A stretch of 64,000 nucleotides of DNA from Planctomycetota bacterium (lineage in GTDB: Bacteria > Planctomycetota > UBA1135 > GCA-002686595): positions 29,072 through 93,071 of the forward strand of contig JADYYP010000025.1 in the NCBI GenBank assembly GCA_020853575.1, in the 5' to 3' direction. Positions 1 to 10,374 of this stretch are shown here, one piece after another. The number at the start of each line of letters is the position of its first letter. The first letter of the stretch is position 1. The translations under genes and the position numbers were made by a program. The notes beneath the pieces were generated by a model that made no database searches, had not been told where the DNA came from, and worked only from the letters and a program-made list of their open reading frames with translations.

Positions 1-1
1 G

Positions 2-1597
<1,596 letters not shown>

Positions 1598-1604
1598 GTC
1601 TCGC

Positions 1605-4343
1605 TCAGCGCCGTTTGCCGCCCAGATTCGGCCGGCGGGTGAAGCGCGTCTCCAGCAGGCCACCGCCATCGCCGTTCTTCGCGAGTTCCTCGACCAGCAG
1701 CGCCGCCAGCGCGGTCCAGCCGGTCTGGTGGCTGGCGCCCACGCCGCGGCCGTCCTCGGCGTGGAAGTACTCGTGGAACAGCACCAGCTCGCGCCAGTGC
1801 GGGTCGCTCGCATAGCGCGCGTCGTCCCCGTGGCACGGCCGCACTCCGCGTGCGTCGGGTAGGAAGATGCGCGCGAGCCGCTTGGCGATCTCGCGCGCCA
1901 CGCGGTTGAGCGTCATGCGCTGGCCCGAACCCGTGGGGAACTCGACCTCGATCTCGCCGCCGTAGTAGTGGTGGTAGCGCTCGAGCGCCTCGACGATCAG
2001 GAAGTTGATCGGGAACCAGATCGGCCCGCGCCAGTTCGAATTGCCGCCGAAAAGCGCGGTGTTCGACTCGGCCGGCGTGTATCCCACCGAGTAGGAGTTG
2101 CCGGCGAGCTCGAGCTTGTAGGGCTGGGTCTGGTACACGCGCGAGAGCGAGCGAATGCCGAAGGGCGAGAGGAACTCGCGCTCGTCGAGCAGGTAGGCCA
2201 GCACGCGCGTCAGTCGCTCGCGCGAGGGTATGGCCAACAGGCGCCGGCCGGTGCGCGTCGCCGAGTGGTCCATGTAGCCGATGTGGCGCGCGAGGTCCTT
2301 GCGGTTCTCGAGGAACCAGGTCATGCGCTTGGCGAAGCCCGGCAGGCGATCGATCGTCGACTGCTCGAGGATCTCGACCGCCAACAGCGGTATCACTCCC
2401 ACGAGTGAGCGCACGCGCAGCGGGAACGTGCGGCCGTCGACGGTCATCTGGTCGTAGTAGAAGCCGTCCTCGGGATCCCACAGTCCGCTGCCGCCGAGCG
2501 AGTTCATCGCGTCGGCGATGGCGATGAAGTGCTCGAAGAACTTCGAGGCCATGTCCTCGTAGGAGGGGTCCTCTTGCGCGAGCTCGATCGCGATCGAGAG
2601 CATCGTGCCGCAGTAGAACGCCATCCAGGCGGTGCCGTCGGCTTGATCGAGGTGTCCGCCATTGGGCAGGGGCGCGCTGCGATCGAACACGCCGATGTTG
2701 TCGAGCCCCAGGAAGCCTCCCGCGAAGATGTGCTTGCCGCTCGAGTCCTTGCGATTGACCCACCAGGTGAAGTTGAGCAGCAGCTTCTGGAAACAACTCG
2801 CCAGGAAGCGCCGATCGCGTTGGCCGGGCGCACCGGTCTTCTTGTACACGCGCCACACGGCCCAGGCGTGCACCGGCGGATTGACGTCTCCCAGCGCCCA
2901 CTCGTAGGCCGGGATCTGTCCGTTGGGGTGCATGTACCACTCGCGCAGGAACAGCCCGAGTTGGTGCTTGGCGAAGCTCGTGTCGACCTTCGCGAACGGC
3001 AGCATGTGGAAGGCGAGATCCCAGGCGGCGTACCAGGGATACTCCCACTTGTCGGGCATCGAGATCACGTCGCGGTTGTAGAGGTGCAACCACTCGCGAT
3101 TGCGGCCGCGTTTGCGCTCCGGCGGCGGCGCGGGATGCGCCGGATCGCCCTCGAGCCAGTCGGGCACGATGTAGTGATAGAACTGCTTGGACCAGAGCAG
3201 TCCGGCGTAGGCCTGGCGCACGACATTGCGTTCCTCGAGCCCGAGCTCGCGCGGAAAGCGCGCTTCGTAGAACTCGGTGGCCTCCGCGCGCCGCCGATCG
3301 AGCGAGCGATCGAAGCGCGCGCCGAGCGAGAGCGCGCTCGACTGCTCGGCGCTGCACAAGCGCATGCGCCACGAGAGCTCCTCGCCCGGCTCCAAGCGCA
3401 AGCGGTAGATCGCGGCGGCCTTCGTTCCGCGTGCATCGCGCGCCAGCGCGTCGGCGCGACCGTGCACGACGTAGTCGTGGAAGGCGTCCTTGCAGTGCGC
3501 GGGCCCACCCGGGGCATCCCACAGCCGTCGCGTGTTCGATTCGTTGTCGGTGAACACCAATTCGGGCTCGATGCCGTCGGGTCCGGCTCCGAATGCGATC
3601 TCGTAGGCGCCCAACGTGTCGTGGTGGCAGCGCAGGAGCGTGTTGCCGATGCGCTCGATCGTCGGCTTGGGCCCGTGCTCCTCGCCGCCGCGACCCCAGC
3701 TCCAGGTGTTGCGGAACCAGACGCTCGGCAGCACCGTGATTTCCGCCGCTTCGCTGGCGCGGTTGGCGACCGTGACGCGGATCAGGATGTCGTCGCAGGT
3801 CTCCTTGGCGTACTCGATCTGCACGTCGAAATAGCGCCCGCCCTCGAAGACTCCCGTGTCGCCGAGCTCGAACTCACCTTGATCCTTCCCGCGCCGCCGA
3901 TTCTCCTCGAGCAAACGCGCATAGGGGAATTCGCGCTGGGGGTACTTGTACAGCGCGCGCATGTACGAATGCGTCGGCGTCGAGTCCAAGTAGTAGTAGC
4001 ACTCTTTGACGTCCTCGCCGTGGTTGCCCTGCGGGCCTGTCAGGCCGAACAAACGTTCTTTCAGGTAGGGATCACGTCCGTTCCACAGCGCCAGCGCGAA
4101 GCACAGTCGGCATTGGCGGTCGCTGATCCCGAGCAGTCCGTCCTCGCCCCAGCGGTAGGCGCGCGAGCGCGCGTGCTCGTGCGGAAAGTAGTCCCACGCC
4201 GCGCCGTCGCCCGAGTAGTCCTCGCGCACCGTACCCCACTGACGCTCCGACAAGTACGGGCCCCAGCGCTTCCAATTGGCCTCGCGCGCGTCGTCCTGCG
4301 CGAGGCGTGCGTCTTCCGCGGTCTTGTGCGAGCGTTGATCCAT
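1605..4343 (-). CDS. GH63-type (MGH1-like) glycoside hydrolase
   Basis: A 912-residue cytosolic protein with no signal peptide. It begins with the conserved segment NWKRWGPYLSERQWGTVRED and has an N-terminal beta-sandwich followed by an (alpha/alpha)6 barrel. Barrel landmarks are WYAAWDLAFHMLPFAKVD, FAGGFLGLDNIGVFDRS, SGLWDPEDGFYYD and GNSNWRGPIWFPINFL. These are typical of GH63 and related glucosidases/mannosylglycerate hydrolases, which cleave alpha-glucosidic bonds with inversion. The substrate cannot be read from sequence; trehalose-like or glucosylglycerate compounds are plausible. I chose ATG at 4343 because homology starts about 20 residues later; an in-frame ATG at 4397 would add 18 residues. 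Neither has a strong ribosome binding site. It is divergent from the ECF sigma gene. Confidence 0.88.
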   Translation of the reverse strand: MDQRSHKTAEDARLAQDDAREANWKRWGPYLSERQWGTVREDYSGDGAAWDYFPHEHARSRAYRWGEDGLLGISDRQCRLCFALALWNGRDPYLKERLFGLTGPQGNHGEDVKECYYYLDSTPTHSYMRALYKYPQREFPYARLLEENRRRGKDQGEFELGDTGVFEGGRYFDVQIEYAKETCDDILIRVTVANRASEAAEITVLPSVWFRNTWSWGRGGEEHGPKPTIERIGNTLLRCHHDTLGAYEIAFGAGPDGIEPELVFTDNESNTRRLWDAPGGPAHCKDAFHDYVVHGRADALARDARGTKAAAIYRLRLEPGEELSWRMRLCSAEQSSALSLGARFDRSLDRRRAEATEFYEARFPRELGLEERNVVRQAYAGLLWSKQFYHYIVPDWLEGDPAHPAPPPERKRGRNREWLHLYNRDVISMPDKWEYPWYAAWDLAFHMLPFAKVDTSFAKHQLGLFLREWYMHPNGQIPAYEWALGDVNPPVHAWAVWRVYKKTGAPGQRDRRFLASCFQKLLLNFTWWVNRKDSSGKHIFAGGFLGLDNIGVFDRSAPLPNGGHLDQADGTAWMAFYCGTMLSIAIELAQEDPSYEDMASKFFEHFIAIADAMNSLGGSGLWDPEDGFYYDQMTVDGRTFPLRVRSLVGVIPLLAVEILEQSTIDRLPGFAKRMTWFLENRKDLARHIGYMDHSATRTGRRLLAIPSRERLTRVLAYLLDEREFLSPFGIRSLSRVYQTQPYKLELAGNSYSVGYTPAESNTALFGGNSNWRGPIWFPINFLIVEALERYHHYYGGEIEVEFPTGSGQRMTLNRVAREIAKRLARIFLPDARGVRPCHGDDARYASDPHWRELVLFHEYFHAEDGRGVGASHQTGWTALAALLVEELAKNGDGGGLLETRFTRRPNLGGKRR

Positions 4344-4736
4344 GCCTGGGGGGCCGTGCAAGTCGTCGGAGTATCGGCGGTCGAGGTCGGGGAGCATGAT
4401 GCCGCGTGTCGCGAGCCCGCGACAGCGCCATTCGAGCGCGCCGGATCGCCGGCGGGGGTGCGCAGCGCGAGGCACGGCGCTCGAGCGCTTCGACGAGACG
4501 CGCACCAGCCACGGCCGAATCGCGGAGCTCAGCGAGGTCCCGCGCCGCCGCCGCTCGTTCGTGGCTCGACGCTGGACTCGCTCGGCGCGAGGCCGCATGC
4601 TCGCCGAGACACTCGCCGGCGCCGCGATCGGGCGTGCGCGCGACGACGCGATGGATCCGCACTCGACTTCGACGCCGCTGCCCCGCACCCTTCGCCGGGC
4701 GGGAGAGCTGCGCTGTGCTTCGAGCGAGGGCCGGCC
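4344..4736. other. intergenic region between divergent glycosidase and ECF sigma genes
   Basis: About 390 bp between divergent starts. I see no RNA-like hairpin series, repeat or convincing -35/-10 pair. It must hold promoters for both directions. The start of the glycosidase could be 54 nt further into it (ATG at 4397). Confidence 0.5.
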
Positions 4737-5357
4737 GTGAGCTCGACGCCGGAGAGCACCGCTGCGGCTGGCGTGCGCGAGCGCGAGCTCCTGGCGCGGC
4801 TGCGCGCCGGCGAGGATGCGGCCTTCGACGAGCTGGTGCGCGAGCACGGCGGCCGCATGCTGGCGGTGACACGGCGCATCCTGGGCAGCGACGACGAGGC
4901 GCAGGACGCACTCCAAGAGGCCCTGCTTTCGGCCTTCAAGGCGCTCGCGCGCTTCCGCGAGGGCGCGCAACTCGGCACGTGGCTGCACCGCATCGCGGTC
5001 AACGCGGCCTTGATGCGGCTGCGCAGCACGCGCCGCGCGCCGGAGCACGAGCTGGCCGAGCTGCTCCCGGGTTTCGTCGAGGACGGGCACCAAGTGCGCG
5101 AGCCGAGCGCCTGGTCGGCCGAGCCCGATGCCGCGCTCGTGAGCGAGGAGACCTGCGCGCTGGTGCGCCGTTGCATTGATCGTTTGCCGGAGAATCAGCG
5201 TGTCGCCTTGGTGTTGCGCGACATCGAAGGCCTGGACAACGAACAACTCGCCGATCGACTGGGGCTGACCGTCAATGCGGCGAAGATCCGGGTGCACCGC
5301 GCGCGGCAGGCGCTGCGCGCGCTGCTCGACCCGTATTTCAGTGCGGAGGATCGATGA
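4737..5357 (+). CDS. ECF RNA polymerase sigma factor (RpoE-like)
   Basis: A 206-residue sigma-70 family protein with only regions 2 and 4. Region 2 (about residues 10-85) includes DEAQDALQEALLSAFKALA, the D-A-E-D-like core-binding helix. Region 4 (about 135-195) has LPENQRVALVLRDIEGLDNE and the HTH LADRLGLTVNAAKIRVHRAR. I chose GTG at 4737 because it places the start just before region 2; the frame is open upstream but the residues there do not resemble the family. Its stop overlaps the start of the anti-sigma gene (ATGA), so the two are translationally coupled. This is the standard arrangement in which the second gene inhibits the first. Confidence 0.9.
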   Translation: MSSTPESTAAAGVRERELLARLRAGEDAAFDELVREHGGRMLAVTRRILGSDDEAQDALQEALLSAFKALARFREGAQLGTWLHRIAVNAALMRLRSTRRAPEHELAELLPGFVEDGHQVREPSAWSAEPDAALVSEETCALVRRCIDRLPENQRVALVLRDIEGLDNEQLADRLGLTVNAAKIRVHRARQALRALLDPYFSAEDR

Positions 5358-5776
5358 GGTGCGCGGACTTGCGAGCGCGAGCTCGCGACTACTTCGAGGA
5401 CGAGCTCGCAGCGGATGTGCGCGAGGCGTGCGATGCGCACCTCTCCGAGTGCGCGCCGTGCGGAGCGCTGTTCGCCCGCGGCGCGGCGCTGGCCGAGCCC
5501 GATTTCACGCAGGCCTTCGGCGTGCAGTGGCGCTCCGCCGGCGATCTGACCTGCGCCTGGGTGCTCGAGTTCCTCGCCGCATACCTCGAGCAGGGGCTCG
5601 ATCCGCGCGAGCGCGCCAGCTTCGACGCCCACCTCGACCTGTGCGAAGCCTGCCGCACCTACCTCACGCAATACAGCTCCACGGTGCGCCTCGCGCGTCA
5701 CTCCGCCGCCGAATCGACTCCCGTTCCGCCGGCGCTGGTCGAGGCCATCCTGGCCGCGCGCCGCGCCGCGCCTTAG
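5354..5776 (+). CDS. anti-sigma factor with two zinc-finger (ZAS-like) motifs, soluble
   Basis: A 140-residue protein starting within the stop of the sigma gene. It has two copies of the H-x3-C-x2-C element of zinc-binding anti-sigma domains: CDAHLSECAPC near residue 30 and FDAHLDLCEACRTYL near residue 92. No membrane segment is visible, so this would be a cytoplasmic anti-sigma factor, unlike the common membrane-spanning RseA type. By family analogy it would hold the upstream sigma factor and release it on a redox or zinc-related signal. The tandem arrangement suggests either a duplicated ZAS domain or two separate metal sites. Confidence 0.8.
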   Translation: MRCADLRARARDYFEDELAADVREACDAHLSECAPCGALFARGAALAEPDFTQAFGVQWRSAGDLTCAWVLEFLAAYLEQGLDPRERASFDAHLDLCEACRTYLTQYSSTVRLARHSAAESTPVPPALVEAILAARRAAP

Positions 5777-5799
5777 AGCAAGCCGTTCCGCGGCACGCG

Positions 5800-6330
5800 C
5801 TACTTGGCGCCTTCCTTGGGCTTGGGCGGCGCCGTGAGCTCCTTCCACGCCGTGTCGCCGCGCTTGACGAAGTCCGCCGGGTCCTTCTGCCACTTGGCGC
5901 GCGTGTCGTTGAAGAAGCCCTTGTAGAAGAGATACAGCTTGCCCTCGCGCACCACGAACGACTCGGGGTCGATCTCGACCTTGTTCTTGTCGGGAATCGC
6001 GTACGCGCACCAGCCGCCGTACTGCGGCTCGAACTTCGCCGGCTCCTTCAGGAACAACGCCTTGTTGGCCTCGGTTGCGAAGCGATAGGTCACGCCTTCG
6101 TGCGTGGCCGTGATCGTCGCCAGGCCCTCGCGCGGCTTGCCGCCACCCTCGGGGAAGTACGCGACCGGGTCGTAGCCCTGGAGCGCGAGACCCTTCGCCC
6201 CGAGATTGAAGTGCCGCGTGTCGCGCGCGGGCTTGGATTGGGCGACCGCAGCGGGCGCGAGCAGCGCGAGCAGGGAGCACAAGAGCAGCCAGGGCAGGAG
6301 GCCAGGGAACACGTGGAGTGTGCGGTGCAT
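5800..6330 (-). CDS. secreted YHS domain protein
   Basis: A 176-residue protein with a clear signal peptide (residues 1-about 28, ending APAAVAQ) and a C-terminal YHS domain: LALQGYDPVAYFPEGG, then TYRFATEANKALFLKEPAKFEPQYGGWCAYAI. YHS domains are small, often metal-associated modules named for a Tyr-His-Ser motif; a single Cys sits in GGWCAYA. In other bacteria such exported YHS proteins are linked to copper or other metal handling, but nothing adjacent supports a specific role. I chose ATG at 6330 because it begins the signal peptide; an in-frame start 48 nt upstream would put an Arg/Pro-rich stretch before it. It converges on the anti-sigma gene. Confidence 0.82.
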   Translation of the reverse strand: MHRTLHVFPGLLPWLLLCSLLALLAPAAVAQSKPARDTRHFNLGAKGLALQGYDPVAYFPEGGGKPREGLATITATHEGVTYRFATEANKALFLKEPAKFEPQYGGWCAYAIPDKNKVEIDPESFVVREGKLYLFYKGFFNDTRAKWQKDPADFVKRGDTAWKELTAPPKPKEGAK

Positions 6331-6823
6331 GGGCGCGGTCGGGCGTTCGGGCGGAGGAGCTGCGCGCGTCGTGCGCACGCGCTTCGATGCGCGCCGCGCT
6401 CGGCGGTTTCACGGCGGGTTGCGGCATGCGCGAGCCCTTGACCGTTTCGAACGGGCGCGGATAGGCTCTTCCTCACGCCCCGCCCCTGCCTTCGAGGACT
6501 TTCACGGGCCCACACGCCGGAGCACATTCGAGTCGCAAGCCCTCCCGCGGCCCTTCGTCCCCCTCGATGCCCATGTCTCCCGCAGGATCGTTGCAGCGCT
6601 CGCCGTGACCGTTCGAAGCCGCTTCGTCGCCACGTCCCTGTCGCTCCGAGTTGCCCCGTCGGGCGCACCCCAGCACGAGCGACGCGCCGCAGTCGAGTGC
6701 GCGTCGACGTCGAGTTCCGCAACGGGCGCGATTCGAACCTCTGGCGGCTGGACGCCGCCGATTCGCGAGCGTGCGGAGCCGGAGCAACACTCACGCGAGT
6801 CCATCCAAAGGTTCAGGTAGGAA
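6331..6823. other. long intergenic / 5' leader upstream of the RRM gene
   Basis: About 490 bp without a credible gene. TTGACC at 6438-6443 and TAGGCT at 6462-6467 are 18 nt apart and could form a promoter, which would give the RRM gene a leader of about 350 nt. I see no strong hairpin in it. Such long leaders are known for cold-shock-type RNA-binding protein genes, but this link is inference. Confidence 0.4.
6438..6467 (+). promoter_or_regulatory. candidate promoter for the RRM protein gene
   Basis: TTGACC (6438-6443) and TAGGCT (6462-6467) are separated by 18 nt, a fair match to a housekeeping promoter. It points toward the RRM gene 360 bp downstream. Confidence 0.35.
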
Positions 6824-7318
6824 ATGGCCCACAGGGCGTACGTCGGCAACCTTCCCTTCTCCTTCGCCAAGGCGGATCTGGAGAATCTCTTCGCGGCCCA
6901 CGGCACGGTGCGTTCGGCGGAGATCATCATCGACCGCGAAACGGGGCGCTCGCGCGGCTTCGGGTTCGTCGAGCTGGAGACCGGCGAGCAGCTGCAAGCG
7001 GCGATCGCCGGGCTCAACGGCAAGCCGCTCAGCGGTCGCTCGCTGACCGTCACCGAAGCGCGCGAGCGCGAGGCGCGCGCTCCCGGCGGCCCGCCGCGCG
7101 ACTTCGGCGCGGCGCGCGGACCCGCGAGCCCCGCGCCGTTCTCGCGCCCGCCGTCCGAACGCAGCGCCGGCCCTGGTGGCGGAGCACCGCCGGCCGGCCC
7201 GAGCCGCTCCAAGCCCGAGCGCGACAGCGACCGCGGCTCGCGGCGCGGCAAGGGCATGGACGACTACGATCGCAACGACAAGAGCTGGCGCCGCGGCAAG
7301 AGCGACGGCTGGGAGTGA
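6824..7318 (+). CDS. RRM-domain RNA-binding protein with Gly/Pro/Arg-rich tail
   Basis: A 164-residue protein with one N-terminal RNA recognition motif: RNP2 AYVGNLPF (residues 5-12) and RNP1 RGFGFVEL (44-51), both intact. From about residue 80 to the end it is low-complexity, rich in Pro, Gly, Ser, Arg and Asp, ending in basic/acidic repeats. This matches the bacterial Rbp/RRM family found in cyanobacteria and planctomycetes, which bind single-stranded RNA and often respond to cold. AGGTAGGA just before the ATG gives a good ribosome binding site. The disordered tail may support condensation or multivalent RNA binding (inference). Confidence 0.93.
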   Translation: MAHRAYVGNLPFSFAKADLENLFAAHGTVRSAEIIIDRETGRSRGFGFVELETGEQLQAAIAGLNGKPLSGRSLTVTEAREREARAPGGPPRDFGAARGPASPAPFSRPPSERSAGPGGGAPPAGPSRSKPERDSDRGSRRGKGMDDYDRNDKSWRRGKSDGWE

Positions 7319-7392
7319 GCTTGCGCACGCGGCGCGCCCGCTTCGCGCGGTGATTCCGGCGCTCCGCGTTTCGTCGCGCGCTCGCCAACCCG

Positions 7393-7398
7393 TAGGCT
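7393..7398 (+). promoter_or_regulatory. -10-like TAGGCT, possible leaderless start
   Basis: TAGGCT ends 7 nt before the GTG at 7406. There is no properly spaced ribosome binding site (GGAG directly abuts the start). The spacing matches several other genes in this window. Confidence 0.4.
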
Positions 7399-7405
7399 CC
7401 GCGGA

Positions 7406-8698
7406 GTGAGCGCTCCGTGCATCGTGCAAAGTGTGCCGCCGCCGCCTGAAGGCGGCGTGTGGCCGGTCGTCATCGTCGGCGCGGGTGCCGCGGGGTTGAT
7501 GGCCGGCGTGTTCGCCGGCCGCTGCGGCGTGCGCGCCCTGCTGCTCGAATCGCGGCCCAAGCCGGGCGCGAAGATCCGCGTCAGCGGTGGAGGGCGCTGC
7601 AACGTGCTGCCCTCGGTGGTCGAGCTCGACGACTTCGCGACCGAGGGCTCGCGCAACGCGCTCAAGAACGTGCTCGCGTCCTGGCCGCTCAAGGAATGCC
7701 GCGCGTTCTTCGAGCGCGACCTGGGCATCCCGCTCAAGGTCGAGGACACCGGCAAGGTCTTCCCGGTGAGCGACGACCCTGCGCAGATCCTCGACGCGCT
7801 GTTCAGCGAGCTCGGCCGCAATGGGGCCCAGATCGTCGGGGGAGTGCGCGCCGAGGAGCTCACGCCGCTCGCGCCCGAGGCTGCCGACGGCGCGCGCTTC
7901 GAGCTGCAGCTCTCGCCGACGGCGCGCGTGCGCGCGCGCAGCGTGGTGCTCGCGACCGGCGGACTGTCGTTGCCCAAGACGGGCTCGGACGGTTGGGGCT
8001 ACACCGCGGCTCACAAGCTCGGGCACACGGTGTTGCGGCGCTACCCCGCGTTGGTGCCGCTCGCGAGCTTGGAACAGCGCTGGGCGGAGCTCGCCGGCAT
8101 CTCGCTTCCGACGACGGTCAGCGCGCTGCGCGGTGAAAAGCTGCTCGGTGCTCGCACCGGCGACTTCTTGTTCACGCACAAGGGCTTCAGCGGTCCGGTG
8201 GTGCTCGACCAGTCGCGCCTGGTCACCGGGCCCGACCACGATGGTGTCGAGCTCGCCGCGTCATGGCTCGGCCTGGGCCCGGCGGAGTGGGATTTGAAGC
8301 TGCAAAAAGGCGGAGCGCGCAGCGTGCTGCTGTTCCTGCGCGACCTGTTGCCGCGGCGCATGGTGTCACTGCTGATCGACTTCGCGCGCGTGCCAGCGGA
8401 TCGCAAGCTCTCCGAGATGACGCGCGAGGAGCGCCGGCGATTGGTGCACGTGCTCGGCCAGTGCCCGCTGTCGATCGTCGGCGACGAAGGCTACCGCAGC
8501 GCCGAAGTCACCGGAGGTGGCGTGGCGCTCGACGAGGTCTCGACCAAGACACTCGAGTCGCGCCTCGTCCCTGGCCTGTATTTCTGCGGCGAAGTGCTCG
8601 ACGTCATCGGTCGCATCGGTGGCTTCAACTTCCTGTGGGCCTGGGTCACCGGCCGCAAGGTGGGCCTGGCGCTGGCTGCCCCGCGCGGCGAGACCTAG
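7406..8698 (+). CDS. HI0933/BaiN-family FAD-dependent oxidoreductase
   Basis: A 430-residue flavoprotein. It has the dinucleotide-binding GAGAAG at residues 25-30, then KIRVSGGGRCNV, the family signature, ATGGLSLPKTGSDGWGY in the middle, and the C-terminal FAD-contacting segment LYFCGEVLDVIGRIGGFNF. The family (formerly aminoacetone oxidase or HI0933-like) includes BaiN, which reduces bile-acid double bonds; the substrate here is unknown. The chosen GTG at 7406 gives a 20-residue lead before the beta strand; an in-frame GTG at 7457 would start almost on that strand. It converges on the choice-of-anchor-L gene, with a strong hairpin between them. Confidence 0.9.
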   Translation: MSAPCIVQSVPPPPEGGVWPVVIVGAGAAGLMAGVFAGRCGVRALLLESRPKPGAKIRVSGGGRCNVLPSVVELDDFATEGSRNALKNVLASWPLKECRAFFERDLGIPLKVEDTGKVFPVSDDPAQILDALFSELGRNGAQIVGGVRAEELTPLAPEAADGARFELQLSPTARVRARSVVLATGGLSLPKTGSDGWGYTAAHKLGHTVLRRYPALVPLASLEQRWAELAGISLPTTVSALRGEKLLGARTGDFLFTHKGFSGPVVLDQSRLVTGPDHDGVELAASWLGLGPAEWDLKLQKGGARSVLLFLRDLLPRRMVSLLIDFARVPADRKLSEMTREERRRLVHVLGQCPLSIVGDEGYRSAEVTGGGVALDEVSTKTLESRLVPGLYFCGEVLDVIGRIGGFNFLWAWVTGRKVGLALAAPRGET

Positions 8699-8739
8699 GC
8701 GCGCCAGGGCGGCACTGCGCCGAGGCTCGAGATGCGCCG

Positions 8740-8773
8740 CACGCCGCCGGGGTCCAGCGACCCGGGCGGCGTG
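8740..8773. terminator. bidirectional hairpin between convergent genes
   Basis: Arms 8740-8754 and 8759-8773 pair over 15 positions with one mismatch, around a 4-nt loop (CAGC). It lies between the stops of the flavoprotein gene (+) and the secreted protein gene (-) and could end both transcripts. No T-run is present. Confidence 0.5.
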
Positions 8774-8789
8774 AGCGGATGGCGGTCGC

Positions 8790-10136
8790 TCAGAAGGTCA
8801 CTTTCACCGCGTTGGTGACGTTCGAGAGCTTCATGCACGGTCCGCTGGGATCGCGGTACCAGTACTGGAAGTAGCGCGTGTCGCCGCAGTTGATCAAGCC
8901 ACCGGAAGGCGTTGGGATCAGCGGGAGCGAGACGTCGCCCACGGGATTCGAGAACATGATCGCGGTGCGCGTGAACGGTGACCTCATGCACAGTCGGCCA
9001 TCGCCGAGTGCTGGAGCGTTGGCCAGGGGGTGAGAGCTCATCACCAGGATTCCCACGCCGTTCGGGAGAACGTCGGAAATGTCGAAGGAGACCGCCGCCG
9101 GACAGGCGGTCCCACCGCCGCTGACCGCGAGCCTGCCTCCCTGGCCGGTCGAGTTGACGCAACCGGCGACGATACCGAGCGGCACGTTGTTGCCGCACGG
9201 GCCCCAGATGGCCTCTCCGTCGCAGACGCAGTAGGTCTCGACGTCAATGCCCACCGACTCGCAGCCGTCGGGAATGCCGTTGGTGTTGGCGTCAGGCACC
9301 GTCGCAGTCACGACGTCGCAGTAGTCTGCGATGAGGTTGCCGTCGCAGTCTTCCGTGTGCATCGAGATGTAGACGGTGCTGTCGATCGTGTCCTCGGAGT
9401 GGTCGCCGATGATGAACGTGAACGCGTGGGCGGTGCTCGGGGCGATCAAGTTCGACACGAAGGTCATCACGGCCGAGTTCTGAGCGTTTCCCGGCAGACG
9501 CATGATCGCGGACTCGTGATCGGTCTCGGCGAAGGGTGCCATCGACGGGTGGTTGGTGTAGACGCTGTGCCCGTTCCAGGTCGCCAGGTTGGCGCCGTTG
9601 TGGAACAAGCCGAAGGCGTCGTTGTGCATCTGCAGGCTCCACTCCTCCGTCGCGAACACGACCTCGAACACCAGCCTTCCGCTGAAGGACGCCGGAGCCA
9701 CGAAGGCCAAGCTGAGCTCGGTCACGTCGTGCCAGTCGTACGGTGACGCCGGGCCTGGGATCGAGTCGAGCATGTTCTCCTGGCTGGTGTTGGCGGCCAC
9801 CGCGTACGACGTCGTGGTGCCGAAACCAGAGTTGGCTCCCGAGGCGTAGTCGGCGACATCACCCGTGCTCAGCACGATGCCCTTGGGCGTGGTCATGCCG
9901 TAAGGCGTGCCCGAGCCGATGGTGTAGATCCCGCTGGACTTCGCCGTGCCGGAGGTGTGGCTCGACAAGCCGGCGACGGGCGTCACGCACCCCAATCCGG
10001 ACGAGTCGAACAGGGCGTCCGCGAGATTCGCGGCGCTGGTGTCCGGCGTGATGCTGATCTGTGCCGTCGCGGGTGCGGCGGCCACGAGAGCGAGGGCGAG
10101 TGTGGGAAGCACGATTCGAGCGTGTCGGGGTCTCAT
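8790..10136 (-). CDS. secreted choice-of-anchor-L protein with divergent C-terminal Cys module
   Basis: A 448-residue protein with a signal peptide (LPTLALALVAAAPATAQ). The N-terminal half (about 25-270) matches the choice-of-anchor L domain: NLADALF, GIVLSTGDVADYASG and the FEVVFATEEWSLQMHNDAFG region. This is followed by a Cys/Asp-rich linker, DANTNGIPDGCE. From 9233 down to 8793 the C-terminus resembles, in diverged form, the module shared by other secreted proteins here: YC at its start, LCMRSPFTRT in the middle and FQYWYRDP near the end. ATG at 10136 has GGAGAC upstream at good spacing. Choice-of-anchor domains usually belong to surface proteins; the exact role is unknown. Confidence 0.8.
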   Translation of the reverse strand: MRPRHARIVLPTLALALVAAAPATAQISITPDTSAANLADALFDSSGLGCVTPVAGLSSHTSGTAKSSGIYTIGSGTPYGMTTPKGIVLSTGDVADYASGANSGFGTTTSYAVAANTSQENMLDSIPGPASPYDWHDVTELSLAFVAPASFSGRLVFEVVFATEEWSLQMHNDAFGLFHNGANLATWNGHSVYTNHPSMAPFAETDHESAIMRLPGNAQNSAVMTFVSNLIAPSTAHAFTFIIGDHSEDTIDSTVYISMHTEDCDGNLIADYCDVVTATVPDANTNGIPDGCESVGIDVETYCVCDGEAIWGPCGNNVPLGIVAGCVNSTGQGGRLAVSGGGTACPAAVSFDISDVLPNGVGILVMSSHPLANAPALGDGRLCMRSPFTRTAIMFSNPVGDVSLPLIPTPSGGLINCGDTRYFQYWYRDPSGPCMKLSNVTNAVKVTF

Positions 10137-10374
10137 GACTTGTCTCCGGGTTCCTTGGGTCGGAGAGCGCTTGCGTCTGCGACCGCAGCCCTGGAGACCA
10201 ATCGCGCGAATTTCTCGGCAACTCCGAGCGCCGGGCTTTCGGTGCACCGCCTGGCCGGCAGAGCCTCGCAACGCGCGAGCGTGCCATCCAAGCGCGGCGA
10301 CCGACGCGCTGGAAACGAGCGCGGGCGAGCGGGTCCCGTGAGGACCGGCTCGCCCGCGTCGAGGTCGAGCGGCG

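Noticed and set aside
4344..4397. Glycosidase start at ATG 4397
   Set aside because: It adds 18 residues without similarity to the family and has no better ribosome binding site; kept only as an alternative.
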